A DNA stretch of 64,000 nt from a virus: IMG/VR virus record IMGVR_UViG_3300045284_000385, positions 1 through 64,000 of that record; one strand, written 5' to 3'. Below, piece by piece: positions 22,899 to 31,686 of this stretch. The notes under the pieces are model-generated. The model worked only from the letters and a program-made list of their open reading frames with translations, searched no databases and had not been told where the DNA came from. How positions within the stretch are numbered: the first letter of the stretch is position 1; each line of letters opens with the position of its first letter. Position numbers and translations under genes: made by a program.

Positions 22899-23462
22899 AT
22901 GGGGATTCCGGTCAGCAAGACCAAAGAAGAGCGGGCTAAACGACTTGCAGAAGTGGCGAGCCTTTACCTTTCAGGAACGCGCCAAGGCAAGATCGCTGAG
23001 AAGATGGGTGTCGACCCGTCGCAAATCACCTACGACATTCGAGTCCTTCACAAGAAGTGGAAGGAATCATCTATCCGGGATTTCGACGAAGCTAGAGGCA
23101 AGGAGCTTGCCAAGATCGATGAGCTTGAGAGGGAATACTGGGAAGCCTGGACGCGGTCCCAGAGAATTCGGCAGATCACCAGCACGAAGAAAAAGCAGGG
23201 GACTCTTCAGAGCAGCAACGAGGCGTCTCTTAGAAAAGAAGAACACGACGGCGACCCGCGTTTCCTGCAGGGCGTGATGTCCTGCATTGTGAAACGTTGT
23301 GAGTTATTAGGTCTGAATATGCCTGAGAAGGTGTCGTTGACCGATCCAACTGGGACCAAAGAATATGCTGCAATGCTCCTCACCGATGACGAGCGAGTGG
23401 CGCGACTTGTGGCCGTATTTGACGGAGCAAGAGAAAGAAGAGATCGACCTACTATTAACTAG
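22899..23462 (+). CDS. terminase small subunit candidate
   Basis: 187 residues. The N-terminal helix-turn-helix (YLSGTRQGKIAEKMGVDPSQ) followed by a long helical region and position directly before TerL support a DNA-recognition terminase subunit. It overlaps the large-subunit gene by 98 bp. It is somewhat larger than many TerS proteins, so a different HTH protein remains possible. Confidence 0.65.
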   Translation: MGIPVSKTKEERAKRLAEVASLYLSGTRQGKIAEKMGVDPSQITYDIRVLHKKWKESSIRDFDEARGKELAKIDELEREYWEAWTRSQRIRQITSTKKKQGTLQSSNEASLRKEEHDGDPRFLQGVMSCIVKRCELLGLNMPEKVSLTDPTGTKEYAAMLLTDDERVARLVAVFDGARERRDRPTIN

Positions 23463-24894
23463 TGGGTCGCTTCGATCCTTCATCCGTCGAGCCTGGCACG
23501 TAGTCGAACCTTCGCGGGACTTTATCGCTTCCTGGCATATCGACGCCATTGCAGAACATCTCGAGGCAGTTAGCCGCGGCCAGATCCGAAACCTTCTCAT
23601 CAACGTTCCACCTCGTCATTCGAAGAGTTTGTGTGTCTCGGTGTTTTGGCCGTGCTGGAATTGGTCACGCAAGCCTGAAGATGCCAAGACAATGATTGGG
23701 CCCGGGACCCGTTGGCTCTTCACGTCGTTTGCTTTGGGTTTGGCAATTCGCGACTCGCTCAAATGCCGGCGCCTCATCGAGTCCCCGTGGTATCGATCCT
23801 ATTGGGGTTCACTGTTCCGGTTGGTCAGCGATCAAAATCAGAAGTCTCGATTCGAAAACAGCCAAGGGGGGTACCGTCTATCGAAATCCGTCGGAGCTTC
23901 GGCGATCGGTGAAGGCGGCGACTTTGTGGTATGCGACGATCCGCATGATCCTCATGAGGTTCTTAGTGAGCTGCAACGTGAGACGGTGTTGACCTGGTGG
24001 GATGAAGTGATGTCAACGCGTATGAATGATCCGAAGCGCGGTGCGAAGGTCATCATCATGCAGCGAGTTCATGAAAAGGATTTGGCTGGGCATGTCTTAC
24101 AACAGGGAGGCTACGAGCATCTTTGTTTACCTACGGAGTTTTCGATAGCGCGAAAATGTGTAACGTTTCTTGGTTGGTCAGATCCGCGCAAAGAGGAAGG
24201 CGAGTTGCTCTGCCCGCAGCGTTTCGGCGAGAACGAAGTCGCAGAGGCAAAGAAGACGCTGGGGTCTTTCGGTTATAGTGGCCAGCATCAGCAAAGACCA
24301 TCGCCGGTCGAGGGCGGCCTGGTCAAACGCGCTTGGTGGAAATTCTACAACGGCAATCTGCCGAAGCGATGGGATGAAGTCATCCAATCTTGGGACATGG
24401 CTTTCAAGGATACGAAGGATTCGGCCTACGTGGTGGGCCAGGTTTGGGGGAGAAGAGGGGCTGACAAATACCTGCTCGATCAGATCCGAGAGAAAATGGA
24501 TTTTGTTGCGAGTGTAAAAGCTGTGCGGACTCTGAGTGACAAATGGCCATCGGCTCACGCGAAGCTGGTAGAGGATAAGGCGAACGGGCCCGCGGTCATT
24601 GCGACTCTGAAACACGATATCCCTGGACTGATTCCGGTTGAGCCGCAAGGTGGCAAGGAAGCCCGGGCCTCTGCCGTGTCACCGGATATTGAGGCTGGCA
24701 ATGTGTACCTGCCAGACAAAGAGCAAGCCCCCTGGATTGATGATTTCATTGAAGAATGGGCGAGCGCACCGAACGGTGAATACTGGGACCAGATTGATGC
24801 CTCAAGTCAGGCGTTGCTCAGACTTAAACAAAGGACTATCCCGTCGATCGGAGAGAGTCAAACTCTGCACACTGCTTCGAAATGGAAAATATGA
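23365..24894 (+). CDS. terL: terminase large subunit
   Basis: 509 residues (ATG at 23365; 23386 also possible). The ATPase has a deviant Walker A, NVPPRHSKS, and Walker B FVVCDDPHD. The C-terminal RNase H-like nuclease shows QSWDMAFKDTKDSAYVV (first aspartate), LVEDKANG and DQIDASSQALL. It packages DNA into the prohead together with the portal. The sequence type is that of the uncharacterised TIGR01630-like terminases. Confidence 0.95.
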   Translation: MLQCSSPMTSEWRDLWPYLTEQEKEEIDLLLTSGSLRSFIRRAWHVVEPSRDFIASWHIDAIAEHLEAVSRGQIRNLLINVPPRHSKSLCVSVFWPCWNWSRKPEDAKTMIGPGTRWLFTSFALGLAIRDSLKCRRLIESPWYRSYWGSLFRLVSDQNQKSRFENSQGGYRLSKSVGASAIGEGGDFVVCDDPHDPHEVLSELQRETVLTWWDEVMSTRMNDPKRGAKVIIMQRVHEKDLAGHVLQQGGYEHLCLPTEFSIARKCVTFLGWSDPRKEEGELLCPQRFGENEVAEAKKTLGSFGYSGQHQQRPSPVEGGLVKRAWWKFYNGNLPKRWDEVIQSWDMAFKDTKDSAYVVGQVWGRRGADKYLLDQIREKMDFVASVKAVRTLSDKWPSAHAKLVEDKANGPAVIATLKHDIPGLIPVEPQGGKEARASAVSPDIEAGNVYLPDKEQAPWIDDFIEEWASAPNGEYWDQIDASSQALLRLKQRTIPSIGESQTLHTASKWKI

Positions 24895-25076
24895 TCCTTT
24901 ACTGGCTGATCAAGAGAGCTTGGTACCGTCATCTCTGGAAACAGAGACGAATCAACGTTGGCCAGTTCTTTAAGGCAATGGACGGTTTGCCGTTCTGGCT
25001 TGATAGGGGCACGCAGACGGTGCTGTCCAAGATCAGTTGGAAGATTTACAGGTGGAAACATGAAACGCAACGGTGA
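24891..25076 (+). CDS. small basic protein between terminase and portal
   Basis: ATG at 24891 overlaps the TerL stop as ATGA; 61 residues, rich in W, K and R (MILYWLIKRAWYRHLWKQRR). Its end overlaps the portal start by 17 bp, so the three genes are translationally coupled. Unknown function; the coupling argues that it is real. Confidence 0.55.
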   Translation: MILYWLIKRAWYRHLWKQRRINVGQFFKAMDGLPFWLDRGTQTVLSKISWKIYRWKHETQR

Positions 25077-26385
25077 TGCAGTCCTGAAAGCAGCCAAGCC
25101 TGATGATGCCTTCAAAGAAATCGGGCTGAGCGGGTTAAACCGAATCTCTGGCTTCATTCAAGAAGAGTTTCTCCGTGACCTGAAAGGCCAGCGCGCGCTC
25201 AAGATCTTCAGAGAGATGGCGGACAACGATCCGATCATCGGAGCCATGCTGTTCGCGATGAAGACTCTGATTCGCCGTGTGCAATGGAACGTGCAGCCAG
25301 GCGGCCAGGATCAAGAGTCTTTACGCGTGGCGGATTTGGTAGAGACCTGCATGTCCGACATGTCAATGTCGTGGGATGATGTCATCTGCGAAATCTGTAC
25401 CATGTTCGTGTTTGGCTACGCGCCGCTCGAGATCGTTTACAAGCTGCGCCAGGGCGAGAGCAATGATCCAATGCGTAATTCTCGTTTCACTGATGGCATG
25501 ATCGGCTGGCGCAAACTTCCTATCCGTTCGCCTGAGTCTCGTTATCTCTGGGAGTTTGATGAGAATGGAGGGATCCAGGCCTTTTCGCAGATGCCCCCAC
25601 CGGATTTCATGGTGCGAACGATTCCGATTGAGAAGTTGTTGCTCTTCAGGACCACGACCGAGAAGAACAACCCAGAGGGCAAGAGCCTTCTGCGAAACTG
25701 TTATCGACCTTGGTATCTGAAGAAGAATATCGAGCAGATCGAGGCGATCGGCATTGAAAGAGATTTGGCCGGCCTTCCTGTTGGATGGGTGCCGGCTGAG
25801 ATCCTGAGCAATACTCCCAGTGTAGAAGCAGCCGCAACAAAGACCAATCTTGAACAGATCATTCGGAATATTCGTCGAGACGAGCAAGAGGGCGTGCTCT
25901 GGCCTCTGTCTTATGATGCCGATGGTCATAAGATTTTCGATCTGACACTCCTGTCAACAGGCGGTGGTAGACAGTTCGATACCACAGCCATTATCACGCG
26001 CTACGACCAACGGATTGCCCAGAGCGTAATGGCGGATGTCATCATGATTGGTCATCAGAAGGCCGGATCATTCGCTCTCACTGAATCCAAGATCGAACTG
26101 TTTGCCAGCGGGCTCAAGGCATTCGTCGATGGTATGGCGGACGTGTTCAATAGGTTTGCGGTTCCTCGCCTGCTAAGAATCAACGGGCTCCCCATCCAGA
26201 ATCAGCCTATCCTGAAGCATGGGAGTGTCGAGCAGGTGGACCTGGACAAGCTTGGAACTTTCGTACAGTCACTTGCGGCTGCTGGCGCCCCACTCTTCCC
26301 GGATGAAGGTCTGGAAAACTATCTGCGCGAAGTTGCGAGTCTCCCACAACGGGAGGATACTGCGGATGGCGGTGTGCAGGGATGA
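25060..26385 (+). CDS. portal protein (DUF935/Mu gp29-like)
   Basis: ATG at 25060 after AGGTGG; 441 residues. It shows the portal layout: NDPIIGAMLFAMKTLIRRVQ, then FVFGYAPLEIVYKLRQ, then IPIEKLLLFRTTTEKNNPEG and SLLRNCYRPWYLKK. It would form the dodecameric ring at one vertex through which TerL pumps DNA. It is followed directly by small genes and the minor head protein. Confidence 0.85.
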   Translation: MKRNGDAVLKAAKPDDAFKEIGLSGLNRISGFIQEEFLRDLKGQRALKIFREMADNDPIIGAMLFAMKTLIRRVQWNVQPGGQDQESLRVADLVETCMSDMSMSWDDVICEICTMFVFGYAPLEIVYKLRQGESNDPMRNSRFTDGMIGWRKLPIRSPESRYLWEFDENGGIQAFSQMPPPDFMVRTIPIEKLLLFRTTTEKNNPEGKSLLRNCYRPWYLKKNIEQIEAIGIERDLAGLPVGWVPAEILSNTPSVEAAATKTNLEQIIRNIRRDEQEGVLWPLSYDADGHKIFDLTLLSTGGGRQFDTTAIITRYDQRIAQSVMADVIMIGHQKAGSFALTESKIELFASGLKAFVDGMADVFNRFAVPRLLRINGLPIQNQPILKHGSVEQVDLDKLGTFVQSLAAAGAPLFPDEGLENYLREVASLPQREDTADGGVQG

Positions 26386-26558
26386 AAGCAACTCAACTTA
26401 TCAAAAGGCTTGAGGAGTTAATTGCGGAGCATGGAGACTGCGATATCTTCTCCGAAGCAGACTGGGAAGAAGTTGGGGTAGTAGAGCACTGCCCTAAAGG
26501 TGAGCATGTAGCGGTTGATAAACCTTACTTTATACTTCAGTGGGCGAGAGAGGACTGA
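26382..26558 (+). CDS. small acidic protein
   Basis: ATG at 26382 overlaps the portal stop as ATGA; 58 residues beginning MKATQLIKRLEELIAEHGDC and ending KPYFILQWARED. The coupling and regular amphipathic N-terminus support translation. The N-terminal pattern is common in small phage proteins of unknown role. Confidence 0.6.
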   Translation: MKATQLIKRLEELIAEHGDCDIFSEADWEEVGVVEHCPKGEHVAVDKPYFILQWARED

Positions 26559-26566
26559 GAGATCCC

Positions 26567-26806
26567 ATGACCAGTTCATTAGCGTTCCCTCCCGAAGAAA
26601 CTCCCGAAGAGATGATTCGAAGAGCTGCCAAGCCAGACGGCAGTCTCGATGATCTTAGAGGTTATTTATGGTGGTATCCAAGGCTCGATCATCCTGAAGG
26701 AGCCACATTAGATGGAGTCTTTACAGCAGGTGAACTGCGGGCGATTGCTGATTGGATGGATACCCATATGCCAGAAAAGAAAGATCAATTTCAGCCGAGA
26801 TGCTAG
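26567..26806 (+). CDS. hypothetical small protein
   Basis: 79 residues from ATG at 26567. It contains GYLWWYPRLDHPEGATLDGV and GELRAIADWMD, reading as a folded domain typical of small phage accessory proteins. It overlaps the minor head gene by 7 bp. Confidence 0.6.
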   Translation: MTSSLAFPPEETPEEMIRRAAKPDGSLDDLRGYLWWYPRLDHPEGATLDGVFTAGELRAIADWMDTHMPEKKDQFQPRC

Positions 26807-27747
26807 TCTTCCCACGCCCATTGATGACTTGGCCCTCCGCTTCTTTCATCCAAAAGAAGACCGCTCCGACTCCACCATACAAGGTCATTCAGAATATCGC
26901 TGACAGCTTTGAACCGAAGCTGAGGAAGGCCATCATTGAATCCATTGCCGCAACCAAGGACGCCGTGGTCCTGGTGAAGGTTCAGCGAGCACTGGAGAGC
27001 GGTGACCTTGCAGCGGCTGAGGCTGCGATACCGTGGGACACGGTTTCGATTGACGATTTGCAAACCGAAGTCACGCGCGTGTTGCGCGATACGATGGAGC
27101 AATCCGGGATCGCTAGTGAGGACCTATTGCCATCAGCAACGGCTTTGCGATTCGACATCGTGAACCCTCGCGCGATCGAGTGGGCTCGGAACGAATCTGC
27201 GACTCTCGTGACTCAGGTGTCGGATGAGACGCAGCTTGCCATTCGAAACATCATCACTCGCGCATTCGAAGAAGGAATGCATCCGTATGTTTCGGCGCGA
27301 CTGATCCGAGACCAGATTGGGTTGACGGATCGGCTAGCGGCCGCGGTGGACAATTATCGGAAGGGACAGATTGCCGCCGGGGTCAAGCAAGAGAAGGTAA
27401 TCGCTCGCGCGGCGCGGTATGCCAGGCAACTACTGAACTATCGGGCAAAGAATATTGCCAGGACAGAAACACTTCGTGCTAGCAATATGGGACAACAGGA
27501 GCTCTGGCGCCAGGCTCGGGACGCAGGCCTGCTCGACTCTTCGTTCAAGAAGGTCTGGCTCACGACTGAAGATGATCGGACCTGTGATATTTGTATCGAG
27601 ATGGACGGCCAGATAGTCAGCCTTGAAGGTAGTTTCACCGGCTACCGGAGGAATGCGCAGGAGCAGATCGCGGAGATCTACACCAGCCTGACGCCGCCGA
27701 TCCATCCCAGTTGCCGTTGCGCGATAGTGGCTGATTTCGGAAAGTGA
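26800..27747 (+). CDS. minor head protein (Mu gpF / SPP1 gp7-like)
   Basis: 315 residues from ATG at 26800. The conserved C-terminal domain is clear: KNIARTETLRASNMGQQELW, then KVWLTTEDDRTCDICIEMDG, and PPIHPSCRCAIV. Such proteins sit near the portal and may be ejected with DNA. The zinc-binding-like C-x-x-C and C-x-C in the C-terminal domain are intact. Confidence 0.9.
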   Translation: MLVFPRPLMTWPSASFIQKKTAPTPPYKVIQNIADSFEPKLRKAIIESIAATKDAVVLVKVQRALESGDLAAAEAAIPWDTVSIDDLQTEVTRVLRDTMEQSGIASEDLLPSATALRFDIVNPRAIEWARNESATLVTQVSDETQLAIRNIITRAFEEGMHPYVSARLIRDQIGLTDRLAAAVDNYRKGQIAAGVKQEKVIARAARYARQLLNYRAKNIARTETLRASNMGQQELWRQARDAGLLDSSFKKVWLTTEDDRTCDICIEMDGQIVSLEGSFTGYRRNAQEQIAEIYTSLTPPIHPSCRCAIVADFGK

Positions 27748-27754
27748 AGGGGAA

Positions 27755-28033
27755 ATGTACGAAGACAAATTGACCACGTTTAGCTATTACATAGGTCAGG
27801 ATCTGAACCCCCCTTTAACCTCTAATCAAACCGATGCCCTGGCTCAAGCTCTCCAGGTTACCTTAGACCAATTCCTCGCAGCCATTGCTGTGGAAAATGA
27901 GAAACCGGACGAACCCGTGGATCCAGAAATCACAGCAGCATTGACCGTGCTGAAGGAAAAAGGATGTACCGCAGAAGACATCATCAAGGGGATGGACGCC
28001 ATTCCGGATGTTCCAAGTGAAGTTGTCCCATGA
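27755..28033 (+). CDS. hypothetical protein
   Basis: 92 residues, acidic. A central helical segment (ALAQALQVTLDQFLAAIAVE) is followed by a proline/acidic stretch and a short terminal helix region. Preceded by AAGGGGAA. Not recognised; lies between the minor head and protease genes. Confidence 0.55.
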   Translation: MYEDKLTTFSYYIGQDLNPPLTSNQTDALAQALQVTLDQFLAAIAVENEKPDEPVDPEITAALTVLKEKGCTAEDIIKGMDAIPDVPSEVVP

Positions 28034-28045
28034 CTCCTCAAAAAA

Positions 28046-28273
28046 ATGAAAATCTATATCGCCGTCTGCTGCAACCGTCATACTGATGATGATATCAAGC
28101 TGTTCACCACCGCGGAGGCCGCCATTGTCTACTGCCAGAACTTTATCAGGGACCAAGAAGCACGACCATGCGACGTTGAGGAACAAGATGTCTCAGAAAA
28201 TTGGATTTATTATTGCCTTTACACCGCCGAAGGGGACAGCGTGAGAGTCGAGGTTGCGGAGCTGGAAATATGA
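28046..28273 (+). CDS. hypothetical small protein
   Basis: 75 residues: MKIYIAVCCNRHTDDDIKLF, then AEAAIVYCQNFIRDQ. This resembles small phage proteins that begin with a beta strand and a helix. It overlaps the next gene by 4 bp. Confidence 0.55.
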   Translation: MKIYIAVCCNRHTDDDIKLFTTAEAAIVYCQNFIRDQEARPCDVEEQDVSENWIYYCLYTAEGDSVRVEVAELEI

Positions 28274-28515
28274 AAGTCATTTTCCGGTACAAGAAGAAAG
28301 TGCTTTGCAGCTATCCGGCTCAGTGCGGTGTCGTCGAGTTTACTTTCATGAATGGGAATAGTTTTCGACAGACACCGACTGAGAAAGATCTTAACTACGA
28401 GGCAACGTTTGATGTGGAGAATTTAGTGTCATACGAGGGTATGAGTCCGTTCAAGGGCATGATACCCGCAGAAATAAAACAGACTCTTGATAAACACTTT
28501 GGAGGAGGTCTCTAA
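28270..28515 (+). CDS. hypothetical small beta-rich protein
   Basis: ATG at 28270 overlaps the upstream stop; 81 residues (VIFRYKKKVLCSYPAQCGVV, later GGGL at the end). No family recognised. Bases 28516-28619 before the protease gene are non-coding. Confidence 0.5.
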   Translation: MKVIFRYKKKVLCSYPAQCGVVEFTFMNGNSFRQTPTEKDLNYEATFDVENLVSYEGMSPFKGMIPAEIKQTLDKHFGGGL

Positions 28516-28619
28516 AAAATACTTCTTGACAAAACTCCGCATTAACAGTGAAGGTCGAAAGTGGAATCAGTTTTAGTTATCATCTCTCTCCAATTCATAA
28601 GAAGTATGAATACCTCAGA

Positions 28620-29012
28620 ATGAAGCTCAACACCAAAAGCGCGATCGTCAAGGTAGATCCTGATCAGCGGCTCGTCTTCGGATGGTTCTCAGTGATCGAG
28701 GAGAATGGCCAACCTGTAGTGGATTCGCAGGGAGATGTGATCGATGAGGTTGAGCTTGAAAAGGCTGCTTATGACTTCGTGTTGAACGCCCGGGTTGCCA
28801 GTGAGATGCACAAGAACATCGGCATCGGTGACTTGGTTGAGAGCATGATGTTCACGAAAGAAAAGCAGAAAGTTCTTGGAATCGATCTTGGCAAGGTGGG
28901 CTGGTGGGGAGCCTTCAAAGTGAGTGATGATGCTGTCTGGGAATCGATCAAGAAGGGCGAGTATCCCGCGTTCTCAATCGGTGGCCAAGCTGAAAGTCGG
29001 GAGGCTGCCTGA
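28620..29012 (+). CDS. prohead protease, XkdF-like catalytic part
   Basis: 130 residues from ATG at 28620; GTG at 28548 would lengthen it. It matches the XkdF serine protease pattern: FGWFSVIEENGQPVVDSQGD, then KAAYDFVLNARVASEMH, GDLVESMMF and WWGAFKVSDDAVWESIKKGE, then YPAFSIGGQA. In whole proteases a C-terminal segment with E-V/I-A/S-LVD-x-PAN follows. Here that segment is found at the start of the gene at 29929, after an intervening fibronectin-type gene. Confidence 0.8.
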   Translation: MKLNTKSAIVKVDPDQRLVFGWFSVIEENGQPVVDSQGDVIDEVELEKAAYDFVLNARVASEMHKNIGIGDLVESMMFTKEKQKVLGIDLGKVGWWGAFKVSDDAVWESIKKGEYPAFSIGGQAESREAA

Positions 29013-29929
29013 TGGATAATAAAGCGAATCTGTTAGCAGCGATTCTTCCTGGAGCAGTCGTTAATTTGGCATGGGGAGCCTCAACCGATGATGTTGGAGT
29101 TGTTGGATATGAGATTGAGAGATGTTCTGGAGTCAATTGCGCAGGATTCGCTAAGATAGGCACTGCTCCTGCTACTTCCTACATTGATTCTACTGTTATC
29201 GTGGGGACTTCTTATTCCTACCGAGTGTTGGCAGTCGATACGGATGGGAATAAGTCGCCCTATTCCAATGTGGTGACTGTTCTGGTCCAAGACATATCTT
29301 CCGGCACGGCGCCAACTGTGCCAGGTCAGTTAACTGTTTCGGTTACGATCTCAGCTATTCAACCGGTTACTCCGCCACCCCCACCGCTACCTCCACCTGC
29401 TTGGACACATTCAGACATTGGGAATGTTGGCATCTCTGGAAGTGCCGACTTTGGAACTTCTACCTTGACCGTAGCCGGATCAGGTGCAGATATCTGGGGA
29501 GCAGCCGACGCCTTCCATTTTCTCTATCGACCGCTAAATGGAGACGGCCAGCTTATCGCACGAGTCGCGAGTGTGCAGAATACTAACGTCTGGGCTAAGG
29601 CCGGAGTGATGATTCGAGAGACGCTGGCGCCATATTCCAGTAACGCTATTATGTATGTTGCACCTAACGGAGCCAATTTTCAGATCCGCCCTAAGACTGG
29701 GGACCCCAGCAGTTACATCGTTGGAACAACGTTGACAGCTCCATATTGGGTGAAGATTGTACGGTCTGGAAACGTTCTTACTGGCTACCATTCCGCTGAT
29801 GGGATTACCTGGAAGCTCGTTTCGTCCAGCACCATAGTAATGGTTCCAAATGTTTTCCTAGGTTTGGCGGTGACGGCGCACGACAATACTAAGCTCAATA
29901 CTTCGACATTTGACAATGTGACACCATAA
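29012..29929 (+). CDS. fibronectin III plus DUF1349/lectin-like protein
   Basis: 305 residues; the start shares a base with the protease stop (TGATG). Residues ~15-92 form a fibronectin III domain (VVNLAWGASTDDVGVVGYEI, then YSYRVLAVDTDGN). A poly-proline hinge (TPPPPPLPPP) follows, then ~180 residues resembling DUF1349/concanavalin-like domains (WAKAGVMIRETLAP, YWVKIVRSGNVLTGYHSADG). Likely displayed on the head for carbohydrate binding. Its position interrupts the protease-scaffold order. Confidence 0.75.
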   Translation: MDNKANLLAAILPGAVVNLAWGASTDDVGVVGYEIERCSGVNCAGFAKIGTAPATSYIDSTVIVGTSYSYRVLAVDTDGNKSPYSNVVTVLVQDISSGTAPTVPGQLTVSVTISAIQPVTPPPPPLPPPAWTHSDIGNVGISGSADFGTSTLTVAGSGADIWGAADAFHFLYRPLNGDGQLIARVASVQNTNVWAKAGVMIRETLAPYSSNAIMYVAPNGANFQIRPKTGDPSSYIVGTTLTAPYWVKIVRSGNVLTGYHSADGITWKLVSSSTIVMVPNVFLGLAVTAHDNTKLNTSTFDNVTP

Positions 29930-30936
29930 TGGCAAGGAAACTCATCAATCTGAAGCTTGCTGAAGTTGCACTCGTCGATTCACCTGCCAATCCAGGGGCG
30001 ACAGTGCTGCTGTACAAAAGGGCTGAAGAAGGCGGATCAGAATCTGTTCGCGTAGCGGAAATCCAAGGCAAGTCGGTAGTAATCGACAAAAACGGACATC
30101 CAATAGGACGATTTATACGTTGGCAGGATATGAAGACAAAAGGTCAGCCGGTCGAGAAGGGAATTGACTTTGCCTGCCCGAACTGCGAAACGCCTTTGCA
30201 GAGCATGTATCAGGACGGAGAATATCAGATACCGAATTTTTGCGGAGAATGTGGAGCCTCGCTCAGCCTGATGGCTACGGGGGGCAATATGCAAAAGAAA
30301 AAGGAGAAATCTAAGATGCCTGAATTCAAGAAAGAAGATCTGACTCCCGAAGCCAAAGCTTATGTGGAAGGTATTGAGAAAGAATTGAAGGATTCCATAG
30401 TGGCTCAAGCGGAATTGAGCAAGAGGCTCGAAACCGCTACAAAGAAGGAAGAGCCAGAAGACATCTGGAAGGGCGTCAACCCAGCGGTCAAGAAACAGTT
30501 CGAAGAGATGCAGACCAAGACCGCCGAAGCCGAGCGGATTGCCAAGTCTGAGCGCGAAGCCAGGGAGCTGTCAGAGTTCACTAAGAAAGCGGAGAAGGAA
30601 TTCTCCTATCTGCCAGGTGAAGCTGCGGCCAAGGGAAAGATCCTGCAGGCTGTCAATAGTAAGCTCTCGAAGGAAGAGACTGCAGAGCTTGAGAAGCTGC
30701 TCAAGGCTGCGGATGAGATTGCCAAGAGCGGCAAGGTCTTCTCCGAGATGGGCGCCACGGGAAGCGGAAACATTGCGGATTCCGATTCCGCTGAAGGCCA
30801 GATCAATGCTCGTGCGGCAGAACTGGTTTCCAAAGGCGTTGTCAAAACAATCATAGAAGGGATTTCGAAAATCGCCAAAGAGGACCCCAGTCTTTACGAG
30901 AGTTATCGCAAAGAGGTCGTGCGACGCGCCAACTGA
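29929..30936 (+). CDS. scaffold-type protein carrying the protease C-terminal segment
   Basis: 335 residues. It opens with KLINLKLAEVALVDSPANPG, the segment that normally ends XkdF-type proteases. An inserted zinc ribbon follows (CPNCETPLQSMYQ, then CGECGASLSL). From ~residue 115 it is an E/K/A-rich helical region typical of capsid scaffolds, and it lies just upstream of the decoration and capsid genes. It probably guides prohead assembly and is then degraded. Confidence 0.7.
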   Translation: MARKLINLKLAEVALVDSPANPGATVLLYKRAEEGGSESVRVAEIQGKSVVIDKNGHPIGRFIRWQDMKTKGQPVEKGIDFACPNCETPLQSMYQDGEYQIPNFCGECGASLSLMATGGNMQKKKEKSKMPEFKKEDLTPEAKAYVEGIEKELKDSIVAQAELSKRLETATKKEEPEDIWKGVNPAVKKQFEEMQTKTAEAERIAKSEREARELSEFTKKAEKEFSYLPGEAAAKGKILQAVNSKLSKEETAELEKLLKAADEIAKSGKVFSEMGATGSGNIADSDSAEGQINARAAELVSKGVVKTIIEGISKIAKEDPSLYESYRKEVVRRAN

Positions 30937-30943
30937 ACAATTA

Positions 30944-30967
30944 GCTCTCCAGTATAAATAATTCTGG
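30944..30967 (+). other. hairpin between scaffold and decoration genes
   Basis: CTCCAG and CTGGAG pair as a 6-bp stem around an 11-base A/T-rich loop. It has no U-run, so it is not an obvious terminator. It may separate messages or protect an RNA end. Confidence 0.4.
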
Positions 30968-30994
30968 AGGTCGGAAGCCTTGAGCTCGGAACCC

Positions 30995-31022
30995 CGAAAC
31001 AACGATGGAGGTTTCGACAATG
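30995..31022 (+). promoter_or_regulatory. hairpin presenting the ribosome binding site of the decoration gene
   Basis: CGAAAC (30995-31000) pairs with GTTTCG (31011-31016). The loop AACGATGGAG holds most of the Shine-Dalgarno GGAGG (31007-31011), eight bases before ATG at 31020. The element has the same plan as one before the major capsid gene, with different but still complementary stem bases. Confidence 0.55.
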
Positions 31023-31409
31023 GCTTTCGAGCAACCAGGATTCAAAATCACTCTTCCGGCCGGTGGCGATCTTTCCAGCTCACAGTATAAATTCGTCAAA
31101 CTGAACACCAGCGGTCAGGCTGTTGATATCGCCGCTGCGACGGACATTCCTTGCGGTGTTCTTCAGAACAAACCAACATCAGGACAGGCAGCCGAGATCA
31201 TGGTGGCTGGCATATCGAAGATACAAGGCGATGTGAACCTTGCCAAGGCCGATATGATCGGATGTTCTTCTGATGGTCAGGCCTCTGTTGTGGTGGCCGG
31301 CACCGACACGACAAAGTATGTCTTGGGCCAGGTGATCGATGACAATACTGTCGCCGCAGGTTTGATATCCGCGCTGATTCAATGCTACAACCCGCATCGA
31401 GGCGCTTAG
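31020..31409 (+). CDS. head decoration protein (DUF2190-like)
   Basis: 129 residues from ATG at 31020. The sequence PAGGDLSSSQYKFVKLNTSG, then IPCGVLQNKPTSGQAAEIMV matches the DUF2190 beta-barrel family that stabilises capsids from outside. It lies immediately before the Com-like and capsid genes. Confidence 0.8.
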   Translation: MAFEQPGFKITLPAGGDLSSSQYKFVKLNTSGQAVDIAAATDIPCGVLQNKPTSGQAAEIMVAGISKIQGDVNLAKADMIGCSSDGQASVVVAGTDTTKYVLGQVIDDNTVAAGLISALIQCYNPHRGA

Positions 31410-31597
31410 TGGACGTTTACAAAGAAGTTCGGTGTCAAATGTGTGGCAAGCTGCTCTGCAAGGTATCAGGCGAGGGGTGCAAAATAGAAATCAAGTGTCG
31501 CTGCAAACGTCTTGTCATTGTTGAGACCAGCTCGCTTCAAGAACCCAATTTCGAAAGGGCCGTTGTTCCAAAAGAATTGAGGTCTGCGACGGTCTAG
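31409..31597 (+). CDS. Com-like zinc-finger protein
   Basis: GTG at 31409 shares a base with the previous stop (TAGTG); 62 residues. EVRCQMCGKLLCKVSGEG followed by KIEIKCRCKRL fits the Mu Com zinc finger (C-x2-C ... C-x-C). Com of phage Mu opens the mom mRNA for translation. No mom-like gene is recognisable here, so its role may differ. Confidence 0.7.
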   Translation: MDVYKEVRCQMCGKLLCKVSGEGCKIEIKCRCKRLVIVETSSLQEPNFERAVVPKELRSATV

Positions 31598-31651
31598 GAA
31601 GCACCGCACTAATTTATTGCCTGCCGAGATCTGAGTCCACGGGACCGGAAT

Positions 31652-31686
31652 CCTAAAACCAATTCAGGAGGTTTTAGGTTTCCATG
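31652..31686 (+). promoter_or_regulatory. hairpin presenting the ribosome binding site of the capsid gene
   Basis: CCTAAAACC (31652-31660) pairs perfectly with GGTTTTAGG (31670-31678). The Shine-Dalgarno AGGAGG (31666-31671) spans the loop and the first stem pairs, 12 bases before ATG at 31684. It matches the architecture of the element at 30995, including loops that begin AA and end GGAG. Confidence 0.6.

Noticed and set aside
22560-22924. Minus-strand frames opposite the Tat-signal gene
   Set aside because: The plus-strand gene has a good binding site and a coherent leader; the opposite frames show no domain.
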